From: Alphaproteobacteria bacterium UBA6149
GTDB taxonomy: Bacteria; Pseudomonadota; Alphaproteobacteria; Rickettsiales; UBA998
Direction: 5' to 3'
DNA length: 21,161 bases
NCBI GenBank assembly: GCA_002423155.1
Contig: DIUV01000002.1
Coordinates: 32,929 to 54,089, forward strand
The position numbers and the translations under genes are program-made. Position 1 is the first letter of the stretch. Each line of letters starts with the position of its first letter. Under the pieces are notes generated by a model that was not told where the DNA came from, did no database searches, and worked only from the letters and a program-made list of their open reading frames with translations. Below are positions 13,891 to 21,161 of the stretch, piece by piece.

Positions 13891-15624
13891 TTACTTAGCT
13901 TTTTTACCAGCTTCGCTTAGTGCCGCACCAAGAATATCTCCGAGTGATGCACCGCTGTCAGAAGAGCCATATTCAGCAACTGCTTGTTTATGTTGTTCAA
14001 TTTCCAAAGCTTTAATCGACAAAGTAACTTTGCCCGCTTTATCCACGGAAACAACTTTTGCATCCATACGTTCGCCAACCGCAAAACGCTCAGGACGTTG
14101 ATCTTCACGCTCACGTGACAAATCCGCACGTTTAATAAAGCCCACCACCTCGTCTTGCAACTCAACTTCTACACCATCTTTGCTGATGGCAGTAACCGTA
14201 CAAGTAGCAACCGCACCTTTACGCACACCACCAGTAGCAGTAGTTGCTGCGGCAGGAGCATCCGCACCTTCAGGTTTTTCAGACATTTGTTTGATACCAA
14301 GGCTAACGCGTTCTTTTTCAACGTCAATCGCCAGGATTTTCGCTTTAACAACATCACCTTTTTTGAAGTCTTTAATAGCGGCTTCGCCAGACTCATCCCA
14401 ACGAATATCGGAATGATGCACAAGACCGTCAATATTATTACCCAAAGCAACAAACAAACCAAATTCGGTAATATTACGGATTTCGCCTTCAATCACATCA
14501 CCATCAACATGGCTAGCGGCGAAAGCAACCCAAGGATTTTCTTCACATTGTTTGATACCTAAAGATATACGGTGTTTGCTAGCATCAACATCTAGCACCT
14601 GCACGTTAACTTCTTGACCGATTGCAACAATTTTGCTTGGGTGTACGTTTTTCTTAGTCCAGCTCATTTCAGAAACATGCACCAAACCTTCAATGCCAGT
14701 TTCTAATTCAACGAATGCACCATAATCGGTGATGTTGCTGATGCGACCAGTAAATTTCGCGCCAGAATGATAAATTGTTTCTGCACCATCCCAAGGATTT
14801 TTCTCTAATTGTTTCATGCCCAAAGAAATACGCTTAGTATCATTATCAAAACGAGTAACGATAACTTTAATGGTATCACCCACCGCAAATACTTGTGAAG
14901 GATGGTTAATACGTTTCCAAGAAATATCAGTAACGTGTAACAAGCCATCAACGCCGCCCATATCCACGAACGCACCATAATCAGTGATGTTTTTAACGAT
15001 ACCGTCAAGAACCTGACCTTCAACGATTTTAGTAAGGATTTCATCACGCGCTTCTTGGCGAGATTCTTCCAACACCGCACGACGAGAAACTACGATATTT
15101 CCACGTTTGCGATCCATTTTCAAAATTTGGAAAGGCTGCGCAACATGCATCAAAGGAGCCGCATCCCGAATTGGGCGAATATCCACTTGGCTACCGGGCA
15201 AGAACGCCACGGCACCTTGAACATCCACAGTAAATCCGCCTTTAACGCGACCGAAGATAGTTCCGTCCACATGCTCACCGCTAGCGCACATTTTTTCCAA
15301 ACGCTCCCAAGCTTCTTCACGAAGAGCTTTTTCACGGCTCAATACCGCTTCACCATTTTTATTTTCCACGCGCTCAAGGAAAACCTCAACTTTATCGCCC
15401 GCTTTCAACTCAGGAATTTCGCCATTACGGGCAAATTCTTTTAAAGGTACGCGACCATCAGATTTCAATCCAACGTCAATAATAACCAAATCATTTTCAA
15501 TGCCTACAACCACACCTTCAATAACATTACCTTCTGCAAGGTCATGTTTTTCCAGAGATTCTTCAAACAGGGAGGCGAAATCTTCAATTTCAAATGCTTC
15601 ATTAGCAGCAGCTTTAGCGTTCAT
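13891..15624 (-). CDS. rpsA: 30S ribosomal protein S1
   Basis: A 577-residue protein with six S1 (OB-fold) repeats at about 32-99, 118-183, 202-272, 288-359, 375-446 and 467-540. Repeats 3 to 5 have the clearest RNA-binding signature (VKNITDYGAFVD, ISNITDYGAFVE, IRNITEFGLFVA, each followed by GLLHVTDISW-type motifs). S1 unwinds mRNA and guides it to the 30S subunit. The start at 15624 (MNAKAAANEAFEIEDFASLFEESL) was preferred over an in-frame ATG eight codons earlier because AAGGAA lies eight bases upstream and S1 proteins begin near this point. Between repeats 5 and 6 is an Ala/Thr-rich linker. It is followed at once by a strong terminator. Confidence 0.97.
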   Translation of the reverse strand: MNAKAAANEAFEIEDFASLFEESLEKHDLAEGNVIEGVVVGIENDLVIIDVGLKSDGRVPLKEFARNGEIPELKAGDKVEVFLERVENKNGEAVLSREKALREEAWERLEKMCASGEHVDGTIFGRVKGGFTVDVQGAVAFLPGSQVDIRPIRDAAPLMHVAQPFQILKMDRKRGNIVVSRRAVLEESRQEARDEILTKIVEGQVLDGIVKNITDYGAFVDMGGVDGLLHVTDISWKRINHPSQVFAVGDTIKVIVTRFDNDTKRISLGMKQLEKNPWDGAETIYHSGAKFTGRISNITDYGAFVELETGIEGLVHVSEMSWTKKNVHPSKIVAIGQEVNVQVLDVDASKHRISLGIKQCEENPWVAFAASHVDGDVIEGEIRNITEFGLFVALGNNIDGLVHHSDIRWDESGEAAIKDFKKGDVVKAKILAIDVEKERVSLGIKQMSEKPEGADAPAAATTATGGVRKGAVATCTVTAISKDGVEVELQDEVVGFIKRADLSREREDQRPERFAVGERMDAKVVSVDKAGKVTLSIKALEIEQHKQAVAEYGSSDSGASLGDILGAALSEAGKKAK

Positions 15625-15797
15625 GTATTTTTCCTTAAATTTCAGCAAGTTTATCTATAAAATTGCTGTTGGGCTAGATAGTTAAATCATCAAAAAACAA
15701 GCACCACGCTCATTTTCAAAAAGTGCGCTATTAATAACGATAATAATAGGAAAATCAAGGGGAAAGTTGTGTTTAGCTAGTGCAAACAAAATTACGC

Positions 15798-15826
15798 TTG
15801 CAAGCTATGGCGCATAGCGCTACAAT
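15798..15826 (+). promoter_or_regulatory. higBA promoter with operator; transcript probably leaderless
   Basis: TTGCAA (15798-15803) and TACAAT (15821-15826) are 17 bp apart. The spacer holds a perfect interrupted palindrome, GCTATG-GCG-CATAGC (15804-15818), a likely HigA binding site. The higB ATG at 15833 is only seven bases after the -10 box, so transcription should start at or within a base or two of the start codon. Confidence 0.75.
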
Positions 15827-15832
15827 GACAAC

Positions 15833-16111
15833 ATGATTAAGAGCTTTGCACATAAAGGATTATGCAAATTCTACGAAACTGGCTCCACTGCTGGGATTCA
15901 GGCAAAACATGCGGCTAAATTACATACGATTCTAACCGCTTTAGACATTGCCAATGAAGCTCAGGATATGAACCTTAAAGGCTTTCGCTTGCACCAACTA
16001 AAAGGTGATATGAAAGGTTTATGGTCGCTTACTGTAAACGGCAATTGGCGTATAGTTTTTCACTTTGAAAAAGGCAATGTGTATGTGCTGGATTATTTAG
16101 ATTATCATTAA
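15833..16111 (+). CDS. higB: HigB mRNA-interferase toxin
   Basis: A 92-residue toxin of the HigB/RelE superfamily. The hallmark segment RLHQLKGDMKGLWSLTVNGNWRIVFHFEKGN, ending VLDYLDYH, matches HigB proteins that cut mRNA on the ribosome. The N-terminal IKSFAHKGLCKFYETGSTAGI is also usual for the family. The length is normal. It is the first gene of a two-gene operon; 11 bp with AGGA separate it from the antitoxin. The promoter leaves no room for a ribosome site before this start, so translation is probably leaderless and inefficient compared with that of the antitoxin. Confidence 0.92.
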   Translation: MIKSFAHKGLCKFYETGSTAGIQAKHAAKLHTILTALDIANEAQDMNLKGFRLHQLKGDMKGLWSLTVNGNWRIVFHFEKGNVYVLDYLDYH

Positions 16112-16122
16112 AGGACAAAATT

Positions 16123-16479
16123 ATGGCTGAGAAACAAGAATATTTCGTTACTGGACCAATGTATAATCCAGCGCATCCCGGCATAGTGCTAAAAGATGCG
16201 GTGGTAGATGCGCTAAATCTTAGCATTACCCAGGCAGCAAAGATGCTGGATATCGACCGCGTCACCTTATCACGCGTGCTAAATGGTCGAGCCTCTATCT
16301 CCGTAGAAATGGCGCTCCGCCTAAGCAAAGCACTGGGAACAACGCCAAATCTTTGGATGGGAATGCAACAAGCTTATGATTTATGGCAAGCGCAGAATAT
16401 TAAAAAGATTGACTTATCCGCAGTACAAATTTTCCCGAGAAATGACGAAGAAAATTTAATCGGCACCCAAAATTTGTAA
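16123..16479 (+). CDS. higA: HigA antitoxin (XRE family)
   Basis: A 118-residue antitoxin with the N-terminal NPAHPGIVLKDAVVDALNLS typical of HigA/VapI, a helix-turn-helix at about 34-58 (ITQAAKMLDIDRVTLSRVLNGRASIS), and EMALRLSKALGTTPNLWMGMQQAYDLWQA. It neutralises HigB and represses the operon by binding the operator. AGGA lies about six bases before its ATG. The C-terminal ~25 residues (KIDLSAVQIFPRNDEENL) are an extension beyond the core family. Confidence 0.92.
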   Translation: MAEKQEYFVTGPMYNPAHPGIVLKDAVVDALNLSITQAAKMLDIDRVTLSRVLNGRASISVEMALRLSKALGTTPNLWMGMQQAYDLWQAQNIKKIDLSAVQIFPRNDEENLIGTQNL

Positions 16480-16591
16480 AACTTAAATTGGTGTAGGGTT
16501 AAGTAATATCATACAAAAAAAGGGACACTTGCCAAGCAATATTTAAATCTTACGATTTAAACACCGCCCACAAATGCCCCAAATTACAAAC

Positions 16592-18370
16592 TTAAACTGC
16601 TTTCAAATGCCAAACAGCACCATTATTAAGATACAAAACCTTGTCACCAACTGACTGAAGCTGCATTCTAGTGCTGATGTTGCCATCTTTTACCAGTTTG
16701 CTTTTATCAGTAAAAGGAAAATAGAAGTTAATTTCTCCATCATCCTCCAGTTGCGCTACCATACCTTTATCCAACATTGTTAAGTTAAGCGCAGGAGATT
16801 GAATCTTCCCAGTTTTAACTTCACAAGAACTAAAGCCTGTAGCAAACTTAATTTCGACCTTAACCGATTGCCCATTTTTACCTTGAGCAGTAATTATGGC
16901 ATTTTTTCCATTTGCATGGGAAGATACCAAGCTTAAACCATCTAACTCCGCCACACGTAACACAGCGTAAGTACCTGCGGCAAAAGGAACCCAAACATAG
17001 GCCTGACCAAAGATATTTTGCACTGCAACTTCGTTTAACCAAGTCATAGTATTAGGAGCAATAGTCCAATTTTTAGCTGCTGCTAATAAAGGAGGATTAT
17101 CACCCATCAACCATAATTTAAGCTCTACTATGTGAGATTCCGCAATAACATACATACGATCATCTCGCACCCATATTTGCTTACCAGCAAATTTATTGCT
17201 AATCTGCAGAACGGTCCCATCACTGATTTTTACACAAACAAATTCTAACGAATCGCCTTCATAATCACCAATCAAGAAATGTTCACCATTACGAACAACT
17301 TCACAAGCAGGAGACTTAACCTGATAAACAAAAGAGCCTGTTTCCAGATTATACAATTTTCCAGATTTGGTTAACACCAAATTGCATCTAAAAACCCGCA
17401 TAACCGGATCACCTGCTTTATCAAACAGCTTGGTTAACGTAACCGCGCCACTTGTTCCCACAGTTTTAATCATAGTCGTAGCTGCTGCTGGCAATATTGT
17501 CGGCGCAGTAAGACTAGGTGGTATAGATCTTTCACCATCCTGATAAACCCTACCACACCACTCAACAAATTGAGCAGGTAATTCGGAAAAATCACGTACA
17601 GCTCCAGTGATTTTTACACCAGGTGCAAAAATAGAAGCCCCAGCCTTCATTCTGTTTATCCAATGCTCAGGATCATGATGACTAAAACCTTTCAGTCGCC
17701 CACCATATGGATGATCAAGATGCATAAGCCAGAACCATACCACACCTTCTCCGTACCAATCAGTCAAAGAATTTAATTTTCCTTTGTGTTGATGGTCTTG
17801 AATATGTGGAGCTACTGCCATAGGTTGAAGTTTATCAATACCCCAATTATCAACATCGAGATGAAAACAAAAAAGCCCATTTGGCATCTTACGAAACATA
17901 CCATTACGTTCATTAGGATCACCAACTATCACTCCTCGATCATGGGCATAAAGCATAACTTCACGCTTCTTTTCAAGGAACTTAACTAACTCAGGAATAC
18001 CAATACCTTTGCTTTGTTGATATTGCATGGTTAAAAGCCGCGTAAGCTCTTCTCCTTGCACTGTTGGCATCCAATAACCAACAAAATTACCCTTCTGATC
18101 ATAAACCAGCCCTTTAGGACCAACTATGCCATTGTGATCTAACTTTGTCAGCGACTGCAAACGTTCTGGCATTTTTTTCTTTATAGCATCATCTGGATCA
18201 TGATAAATCTTAAAGGCTTTGCCCTTTTGAAAATATACACAACCCATACCACCAGAACGAGAGTCAGCTTCTCCAACCAGAGTCACATCTCCCAAACCAG
18301 CCGCTTTAAAGACCGTAGGTTTAGTCAGCATATTATTATTAGCTAAAGCCAAGGGATCATTATTATTCAT
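16592..18370 (-). CDS. Ser/Thr-kinase-like protein with beta-rich C-terminal domain (TerY-P/YegI-like)
   Basis: A 592-residue protein. The N-terminal ~285 residues have protein-kinase features: glycine-rich loop GGMGCVYF (40-47), ATP lysine in AFKIY (Lys54), catalytic loop VIVGDPNERNGMF (147-159, Asp151, Asn156) and a DFG-like metal site HLDVDNWG (170-177). This is the diverged type found in the kinase partner of vWA/PP2C triads such as E. coli YegI. Residues ~300-592 are rich in short beta strands (KSGKLYNLETG, DDRMYVIAESHIVELKL, DDGEINFYFPF), suggesting a beta-propeller-like sensor or binding domain instead of the C-terminal domain of YegI. AGGAGG precedes the start, which overlaps the PP2C gene by 8 bp, so the opposing enzymes are translationally coupled. 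Confidence 0.8.
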   Translation of the reverse strand: MNNNDPLALANNNMLTKPTVFKAAGLGDVTLVGEADSRSGGMGCVYFQKGKAFKIYHDPDDAIKKKMPERLQSLTKLDHNGIVGPKGLVYDQKGNFVGYWMPTVQGEELTRLLTMQYQQSKGIGIPELVKFLEKKREVMLYAHDRGVIVGDPNERNGMFRKMPNGLFCFHLDVDNWGIDKLQPMAVAPHIQDHQHKGKLNSLTDWYGEGVVWFWLMHLDHPYGGRLKGFSHHDPEHWINRMKAGASIFAPGVKITGAVRDFSELPAQFVEWCGRVYQDGERSIPPSLTAPTILPAAATTMIKTVGTSGAVTLTKLFDKAGDPVMRVFRCNLVLTKSGKLYNLETGSFVYQVKSPACEVVRNGEHFLIGDYEGDSLEFVCVKISDGTVLQISNKFAGKQIWVRDDRMYVIAESHIVELKLWLMGDNPPLLAAAKNWTIAPNTMTWLNEVAVQNIFGQAYVWVPFAAGTYAVLRVAELDGLSLVSSHANGKNAIITAQGKNGQSVKVEIKFATGFSSCEVKTGKIQSPALNLTMLDKGMVAQLEDDGEINFYFPFTDKSKLVKDGNISTRMQLQSVGDKVLYLNNGAVWHLKAV

Positions 18371-19295
18371 AAATCCTCCTTATAGCCGCAATTGACAAAT
18401 CATCTAAATGCTTAGCGTCCAAGACAATAACATCACGTTCTTGCCAACGATCCAATCGTGCTTGCACAAAATCAGGGGCAGCTTCACCCCATCCACGAAC
18501 AAATATGCGGCGAACCATATCTTTCCAATCCAAAAACTCTGGACGTAGATAAGGTCCTTTAGCAACACTACAAATCCCATCGGAAAACAATACTAGAGAT
18601 TCAATATCGGCTACTTCTTCCGCATTTAGCGATATACATACACCTTTTGCCCCTTCGCTGACCGTAACCTTACGGTCAAGAAGATGAATAGGCTCAGCAT
18701 TATCTGCAGCTGGCAAAAGCCAATGTTGTTCGGTTAAAACCTCAGCATCTACTCCCCCTTTGCTATTTACAACAGAGGAAGTATTGTCTAGGTTATAACA
18801 AGGATAATATGGCTCATTATTGCTCCAATCCCAACGCATGAGGATAATTTCCCCATTACGTTTTCGAAGCGCTAACACGCCATCACCCTGAACATTCACG
18901 ATACCACCAGTAGGTGCTATTAAGACATACATACAAGTTGCAAGTAAATCTTTGTTCTCCAGACCCAATGAAGATTTAATAGTTGGCAAAACTAATTGCT
19001 GCTGCATATTTATCATCAGCTGTGCAATCTCATCCGCACGAGAATTTAATTCCCACACTTTAGAAATTGCCCGAGCCGTAATAAGCGCGAGACTAGAAGC
19101 CCCGACAGCAGTTTTTGCCGAACGATCAGGTTCATGAGTGATTGGATCTGCACAACTACAACCATCGCAAACAATTGCATAAACAGCACCTTTGGGCAAA
19201 GTTCCAGAAGTTGCATAATCCTGGCAACCCAACCCTTTTGGTATATGAGACGCTCCCGTAAGGGAGAAATGATCTGTTACGTATTTCAGTGTCAT
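18363..19295 (-). CDS. PP2C-family protein phosphatase
   Basis: A 310-residue metal-dependent Ser/Thr phosphatase. Core PP2C motifs are GLGCQDYA (21-28, Asp26), IVCDGCS (41-47, metal ligands Asp44/Gly45), LVLFSDGICS (235-244, Asp240) and the C-terminal HLDDLSIAAI (296-304, Asp298/Asp299). Proteins of this kind sit with a vWA protein and a kinase in TerY-P triads (YegK in E. coli) and would reverse the phosphorylation made by the kinase. It starts immediately after an intrinsic terminator, with AGGA between the T-run and the ATG, so it has no separate promoter and must be expressed by read-through. It overlaps the kinase gene by 8 bp. Confidence 0.88.
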   Translation of the reverse strand: MTLKYVTDHFSLTGASHIPKGLGCQDYATSGTLPKGAVYAIVCDGCSCADPITHEPDRSAKTAVGASSLALITARAISKVWELNSRADEIAQLMINMQQQLVLPTIKSSLGLENKDLLATCMYVLIAPTGGIVNVQGDGVLALRKRNGEIILMRWDWSNNEPYYPCYNLDNTSSVVNSKGGVDAEVLTEQHWLLPAADNAEPIHLLDRKVTVSEGAKGVCISLNAEEVADIESLVLFSDGICSVAKGPYLRPEFLDWKDMVRRIFVRGWGEAAPDFVQARLDRWQERDVIVLDAKHLDDLSIAAIRRIYE

Positions 19296-19308
19296 TTTAA
19301 ATGTCCTA

Positions 19309-19339
19309 TAAAAAAACGGAGAGGGAATTACCCCTCTCC
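19309..19339 (-). terminator. Intrinsic terminator between the vWA and PP2C genes
   Basis: A perfect 8-bp GC-rich stem, GGAGAGGG/CCCTCTCC (19318-19325 and 19332-19339), 6-base loop, is followed on the minus strand by G and seven T's. It lies 32 bp after the vWA stop and 14 bp before the PP2C start. Confidence 0.87.
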
Positions 19340-19371
19340 TTAGATAAAAAATAGCAAGTTTAGCTCAGAGA

Positions 19372-20142
19372 TTAATCTGTGCCAAAGTTAGTGGCAACCG
19401 AAGCGCCTGTTTTTTGTGACATCGCAATTGATGAAGAAAACCAGCCAATAATTTTGCCGATAGTTCCACCACTCAGATCACCAGCAAAAAAGTACGCATC
19501 CGCACCAATGTCATCCGCAAAGGCTTGTTGTGCATCTTTGTTGAATTCACTACCAATGCCGATTACAGCAACATAAGCAGATGCAACGCGAATTTCAGCT
19601 TTTGGATCACGAATTTCTTCCAAAAGCTTACGTACATCCGCTGCTGTTTTTGTTTGTGGACCTTCAGGTCTCCCATCAGTCACCAGAACAAAAAACAAAT
19701 CAGTGGTTACACCAGCTTCATCTAATGCCTTGCCATAAACATTGGCAGCGCTTAGCGCATTAAAAGCCGCACCATACATAGGAGTCCATCCACCAGCTAC
19801 CAAAGCAGGAATTGCTTTAATATCCACATCATCAATCCCAGTGAAGGGAATGATTTCGAGGAGATCATTAAGGTAGTCAGAACTGAAATCCCACGCACCA
19901 ATATATGCACCTTCATGTACGCCTTTTGCTTTCATCTCCATTACAGAGCGAGTAAGCATACTACGCACCAATGCCTCATCACCTTTAATAGAGCCGGTAG
20001 CATCACTAAGAAAAACTGGCAAGATTGCCCGCTTTACTTTTTTTGCAACCGTATCAACACCAGCTCCATGGAACTGAAATTGTCCAGCGGTATAAGGTAA
20101 ATTATCAAAATCAATAGCTTGACTAGCTGTATTTGCACTCAT
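19372..20142 (-). CDS. TerY/YegL-like von Willebrand factor A domain protein
   Basis: A 256-residue vWA protein with a MIDAS metal site: LPVFLSDATGS (41-51) replaces the usual D-x-S-x-S by D-x-T-x-S, then Thr120 in GGWTPMYGA, and Asp156 in LVTDGRPEG. No signal peptide or membrane helix is seen, so it is cytoplasmic. vWA proteins of this type accompany a PP2C phosphatase and a kinase in TerY-P triads and are thought to be the metal-dependent binding scaffold. The N-terminal ~38 residues and the Ser/Thr-rich C-terminus (SSSIAMSQKTGASVATNFGTD) are extensions that could carry phosphorylation sites. GAGG precedes the ATG. Terminators on both sides suggest it is made in excess over the enzymes downstream. 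Confidence 0.88.
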   Translation of the reverse strand: MSANTASQAIDFDNLPYTAGQFQFHGAGVDTVAKKVKRAILPVFLSDATGSIKGDEALVRSMLTRSVMEMKAKGVHEGAYIGAWDFSSDYLNDLLEIIPFTGIDDVDIKAIPALVAGGWTPMYGAAFNALSAANVYGKALDEAGVTTDLFFVLVTDGRPEGPQTKTAADVRKLLEEIRDPKAEIRVASAYVAVIGIGSEFNKDAQQAFADDIGADAYFFAGDLSGGTIGKIIGWFSSSIAMSQKTGASVATNFGTD

Positions 20143-20159
20143 TTTTGAATCCTCATAAT

Positions 20160-20189
20160 AAATAATTAAAGACCGTAAAAATTACGGTC
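20160..20189 (-). terminator. Weak terminator-like hairpin after the hydrolase gene
   Basis: GACCGTAA/TTACGGTC (20171-20178 and 20182-20189) forms an 8-bp stem with a 3-base loop, followed on the minus strand by TTTAATTATT. The stop codon of the upstream gene lies inside the stem, so ribosomes finishing that gene would open it. It may act as a partial terminator or mRNA processing site. Confidence 0.5.
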
Positions 20190-21036
20190 TGAATACATCA
20201 CTGTTGGTGATGGTGACACCCAGTTTGACCATATCATGTTTGAACTCTTCCCATTGCTGAGGAAAGTTCGTTCCAGGAAAGCCATAATCAGGCAATACAC
20301 CGACCAAGTCTTCAAGGATGACAAAATCCCGAACCTTATTCGGCAAAAAGCGTACCACTTGTAAAAACGTGTCTTTCACACAATGCGTTCCTTCCAGACC
20401 AGCAAACACGATTACACTCGCTTTTGCTGCCATTGTTAAGAAATCATTGTTCATTCCAGTTTCTGGAAAAGCTGGATTTGGCAAAGCCGCTTCCAAACCA
20501 CCATACTGGTCTGAGTGAGGATAATAGCCTTTTTGCACACGATTTACGTCAACACCAGTTAAAGCCGCACGATCACGCAGAGCGGCTGCAATTTCTGGCT
20601 GCAACGCATATTCAGGTTCATCTGGAATACCATGATCATCCCACAAGTCAATTTGACCGACTTTGTTGACATACATCTTGGCATATTCAGATACGAGCAT
20701 CGTATCCTGACCAAAAAGCATAGTACGATTTCCCCAACGGTGCACAATATCACCATTTTCAATATCATCGATTGTCACTAAACGATGCGGACCAGGCACG
20801 ACAATGTCAGAACCATCCTTGTTCATCCAGTTCTTTTTAAAAGACCAGTGATTATGTGGATGGGTATCAAACGTCGCGTGCATAGTTGAATAACGTTTGG
20901 CGTTTTTCACGATATGACGACCAGTTCGCTCTCCCGTCAGCTTGCTGCCAGGAACAGGAAGGCCTTTGTAACGTTCGTCAAAACAACGTTGACCATCAAC
21001 AATAACCAAATTTGGATAAGCTTGTTCTTGTGTCAT
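20182..21036 (-). CDS. Nicotinamidase-like cysteine hydrolase (isochorismatase superfamily)
   Basis: A 284-residue enzyme with the full nicotinamidase/isochorismatase active site: Asp14 in LVIVDGQRCFD, Lys169 in VQKGYYPHSDQYGG (the K-G-x-x-P-x-x-D-x-Y pattern of nicotinamidases), and the nucleophile Cys219 in AGLEGTHCVKDT. The metal motif DTHPHNHWSF (57-66, Asp57, His59, His63) corresponds to the DWHPxDHxSF motif of PncA. It is longer than PncA (~210), with inserts around 68-160. Related enzymes hydrolyse nicotinamide or similar amides. A role in ordinary NAD salvage is possible, but its place at the head of a vWA/PP2C/kinase cluster suggests a substrate linked to that signalling system. GAGG lies upstream of the ATG. 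Confidence 0.85.
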   Translation of the reverse strand: MTQEQAYPNLVIVDGQRCFDERYKGLPVPGSKLTGERTGRHIVKNAKRYSTMHATFDTHPHNHWSFKKNWMNKDGSDIVVPGPHRLVTIDDIENGDIVHRWGNRTMLFGQDTMLVSEYAKMYVNKVGQIDLWDDHGIPDEPEYALQPEIAAALRDRAALTGVDVNRVQKGYYPHSDQYGGLEAALPNPAFPETGMNNDFLTMAAKASVIVFAGLEGTHCVKDTFLQVVRFLPNKVRDFVILEDLVGVLPDYGFPGTNFPQQWEEFKHDMVKLGVTITNSDVFRP

Positions 21037-21087
21037 AAAAAATTACCTCTTTAAAAGTAAATAGTCCCAACTAAAATAGTCAGGAAC

Positions 21088-21118
21088 AAAAAATTAAGCT
21101 CTTGAGAAACCCAAGAGC
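21088..21118 (-). terminator. Intrinsic terminator of a gene upstream of the hydrolase
   Basis: GCTCTTG/CAAGAGC (21098-21104 and 21112-21118), 7-bp stem with 7-base loop, is followed on the minus strand by TTAATTTTTTG. It marks the end of a minus-strand gene that enters the window from the right edge. Confidence 0.75.
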
Positions 21119-21131
21119 AATAAATGGCATC

Positions 21132-21161
21132 TTACTTAGTCGCCCCTAAAAAACCATTCAA
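21132..21161 (-). CDS. 3' end of an unidentified upstream gene
   Basis: On the minus strand the last bases of the window can be read as LNGFLGATK followed by TAA (21132-21134), 13 bp before the terminator. A different frame also ends here (stop at 21136-21138), so the frame is a guess. The terminator makes the presence of a gene likely, and it may be part of the same cluster. Too little is present to identify it. Confidence 0.35.
   Translation of the reverse strand: MNGFLGATK

Noticed and set aside
8900..15444. Plus-strand open frames of 60-150 codons opposite phoR, hldE, sppA and rpsA
   Set aside because: They are antisense shadows of well-supported genes, with no ribosome sites and low-complexity or nonsense compositions.
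16542..16561. TTTAAATC/GATTTAAA hairpin between higA and the kinase gene as a shared terminator
   Set aside because: The stem is almost all A-T and too weak, and no T-run follows on either strand.

Overview
The window most likely comes from a low-GC alphaproteobacterium. The evidence is the block rpsA - sppA - ihfB - lapA, which is the usual alphaproteobacterial order, an alphaproteobacterial-type CobS (aerobic cobaltochelatase ATPase), and a PhoR whose HisKA region reads like alphaproteobacterial PhoR proteins. No genus can be named. Housekeeping islands alternate with AT-rich accessory islands, and at least six palindromic, MITE-like elements are scattered between genes.

Layout. Positions 1-2640 hold a tandemly duplicated module. 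Unit 2 is complete: a RelE/HigB2 toxin, a NadS-type antitoxin, and on the minus strand a small Icd-like protein preceded by a structured leader that resembles phage C4 antisense-RNA loci. Unit 1 has lost its toxin and carries a broken antitoxin interrupted by a palindromic element. Positions 2746-4783 hold an SF2 helicase overlapping a small zinc-finger-like protein, a candidate two-gene defence module. Positions 4784-5843 hold palindromic elements and an orphan HigA-like regulator. Next come a lone cobS and a HEPN-like small protein. Positions 7317-11588 (minus) encode a class I aminotransferase, PhoR and HldE. Two palindromic elements fill 11700-12090. Positions 12164-15624 (minus) encode LapA, IHF-beta, SppA and ribosomal protein S1. 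A HigBA toxin-antitoxin pair (plus) lies at 15833-16479.

The most interesting region is 16592-21036 (minus): a nicotinamidase-like cysteine hydrolase, a TerY/YegL-like vWA protein, a PP2C phosphatase and a Ser/Thr-kinase-like protein with a beta-rich C-terminal half. The vWA/PP2C/kinase set matches the TerY-P (YegL-YegK-YegI) signalling triad. The upstream nicotinamidase-family enzyme has its catalytic Asp/Lys/Cys and a metal-binding motif, which suggests a phospho-signalling system tied to a nicotinamide- or nucleoside-like metabolite. Intrinsic terminators or terminator-like hairpins between these genes probably set their relative amounts.

All domain assignments were made by eye from motifs; no database search was run.
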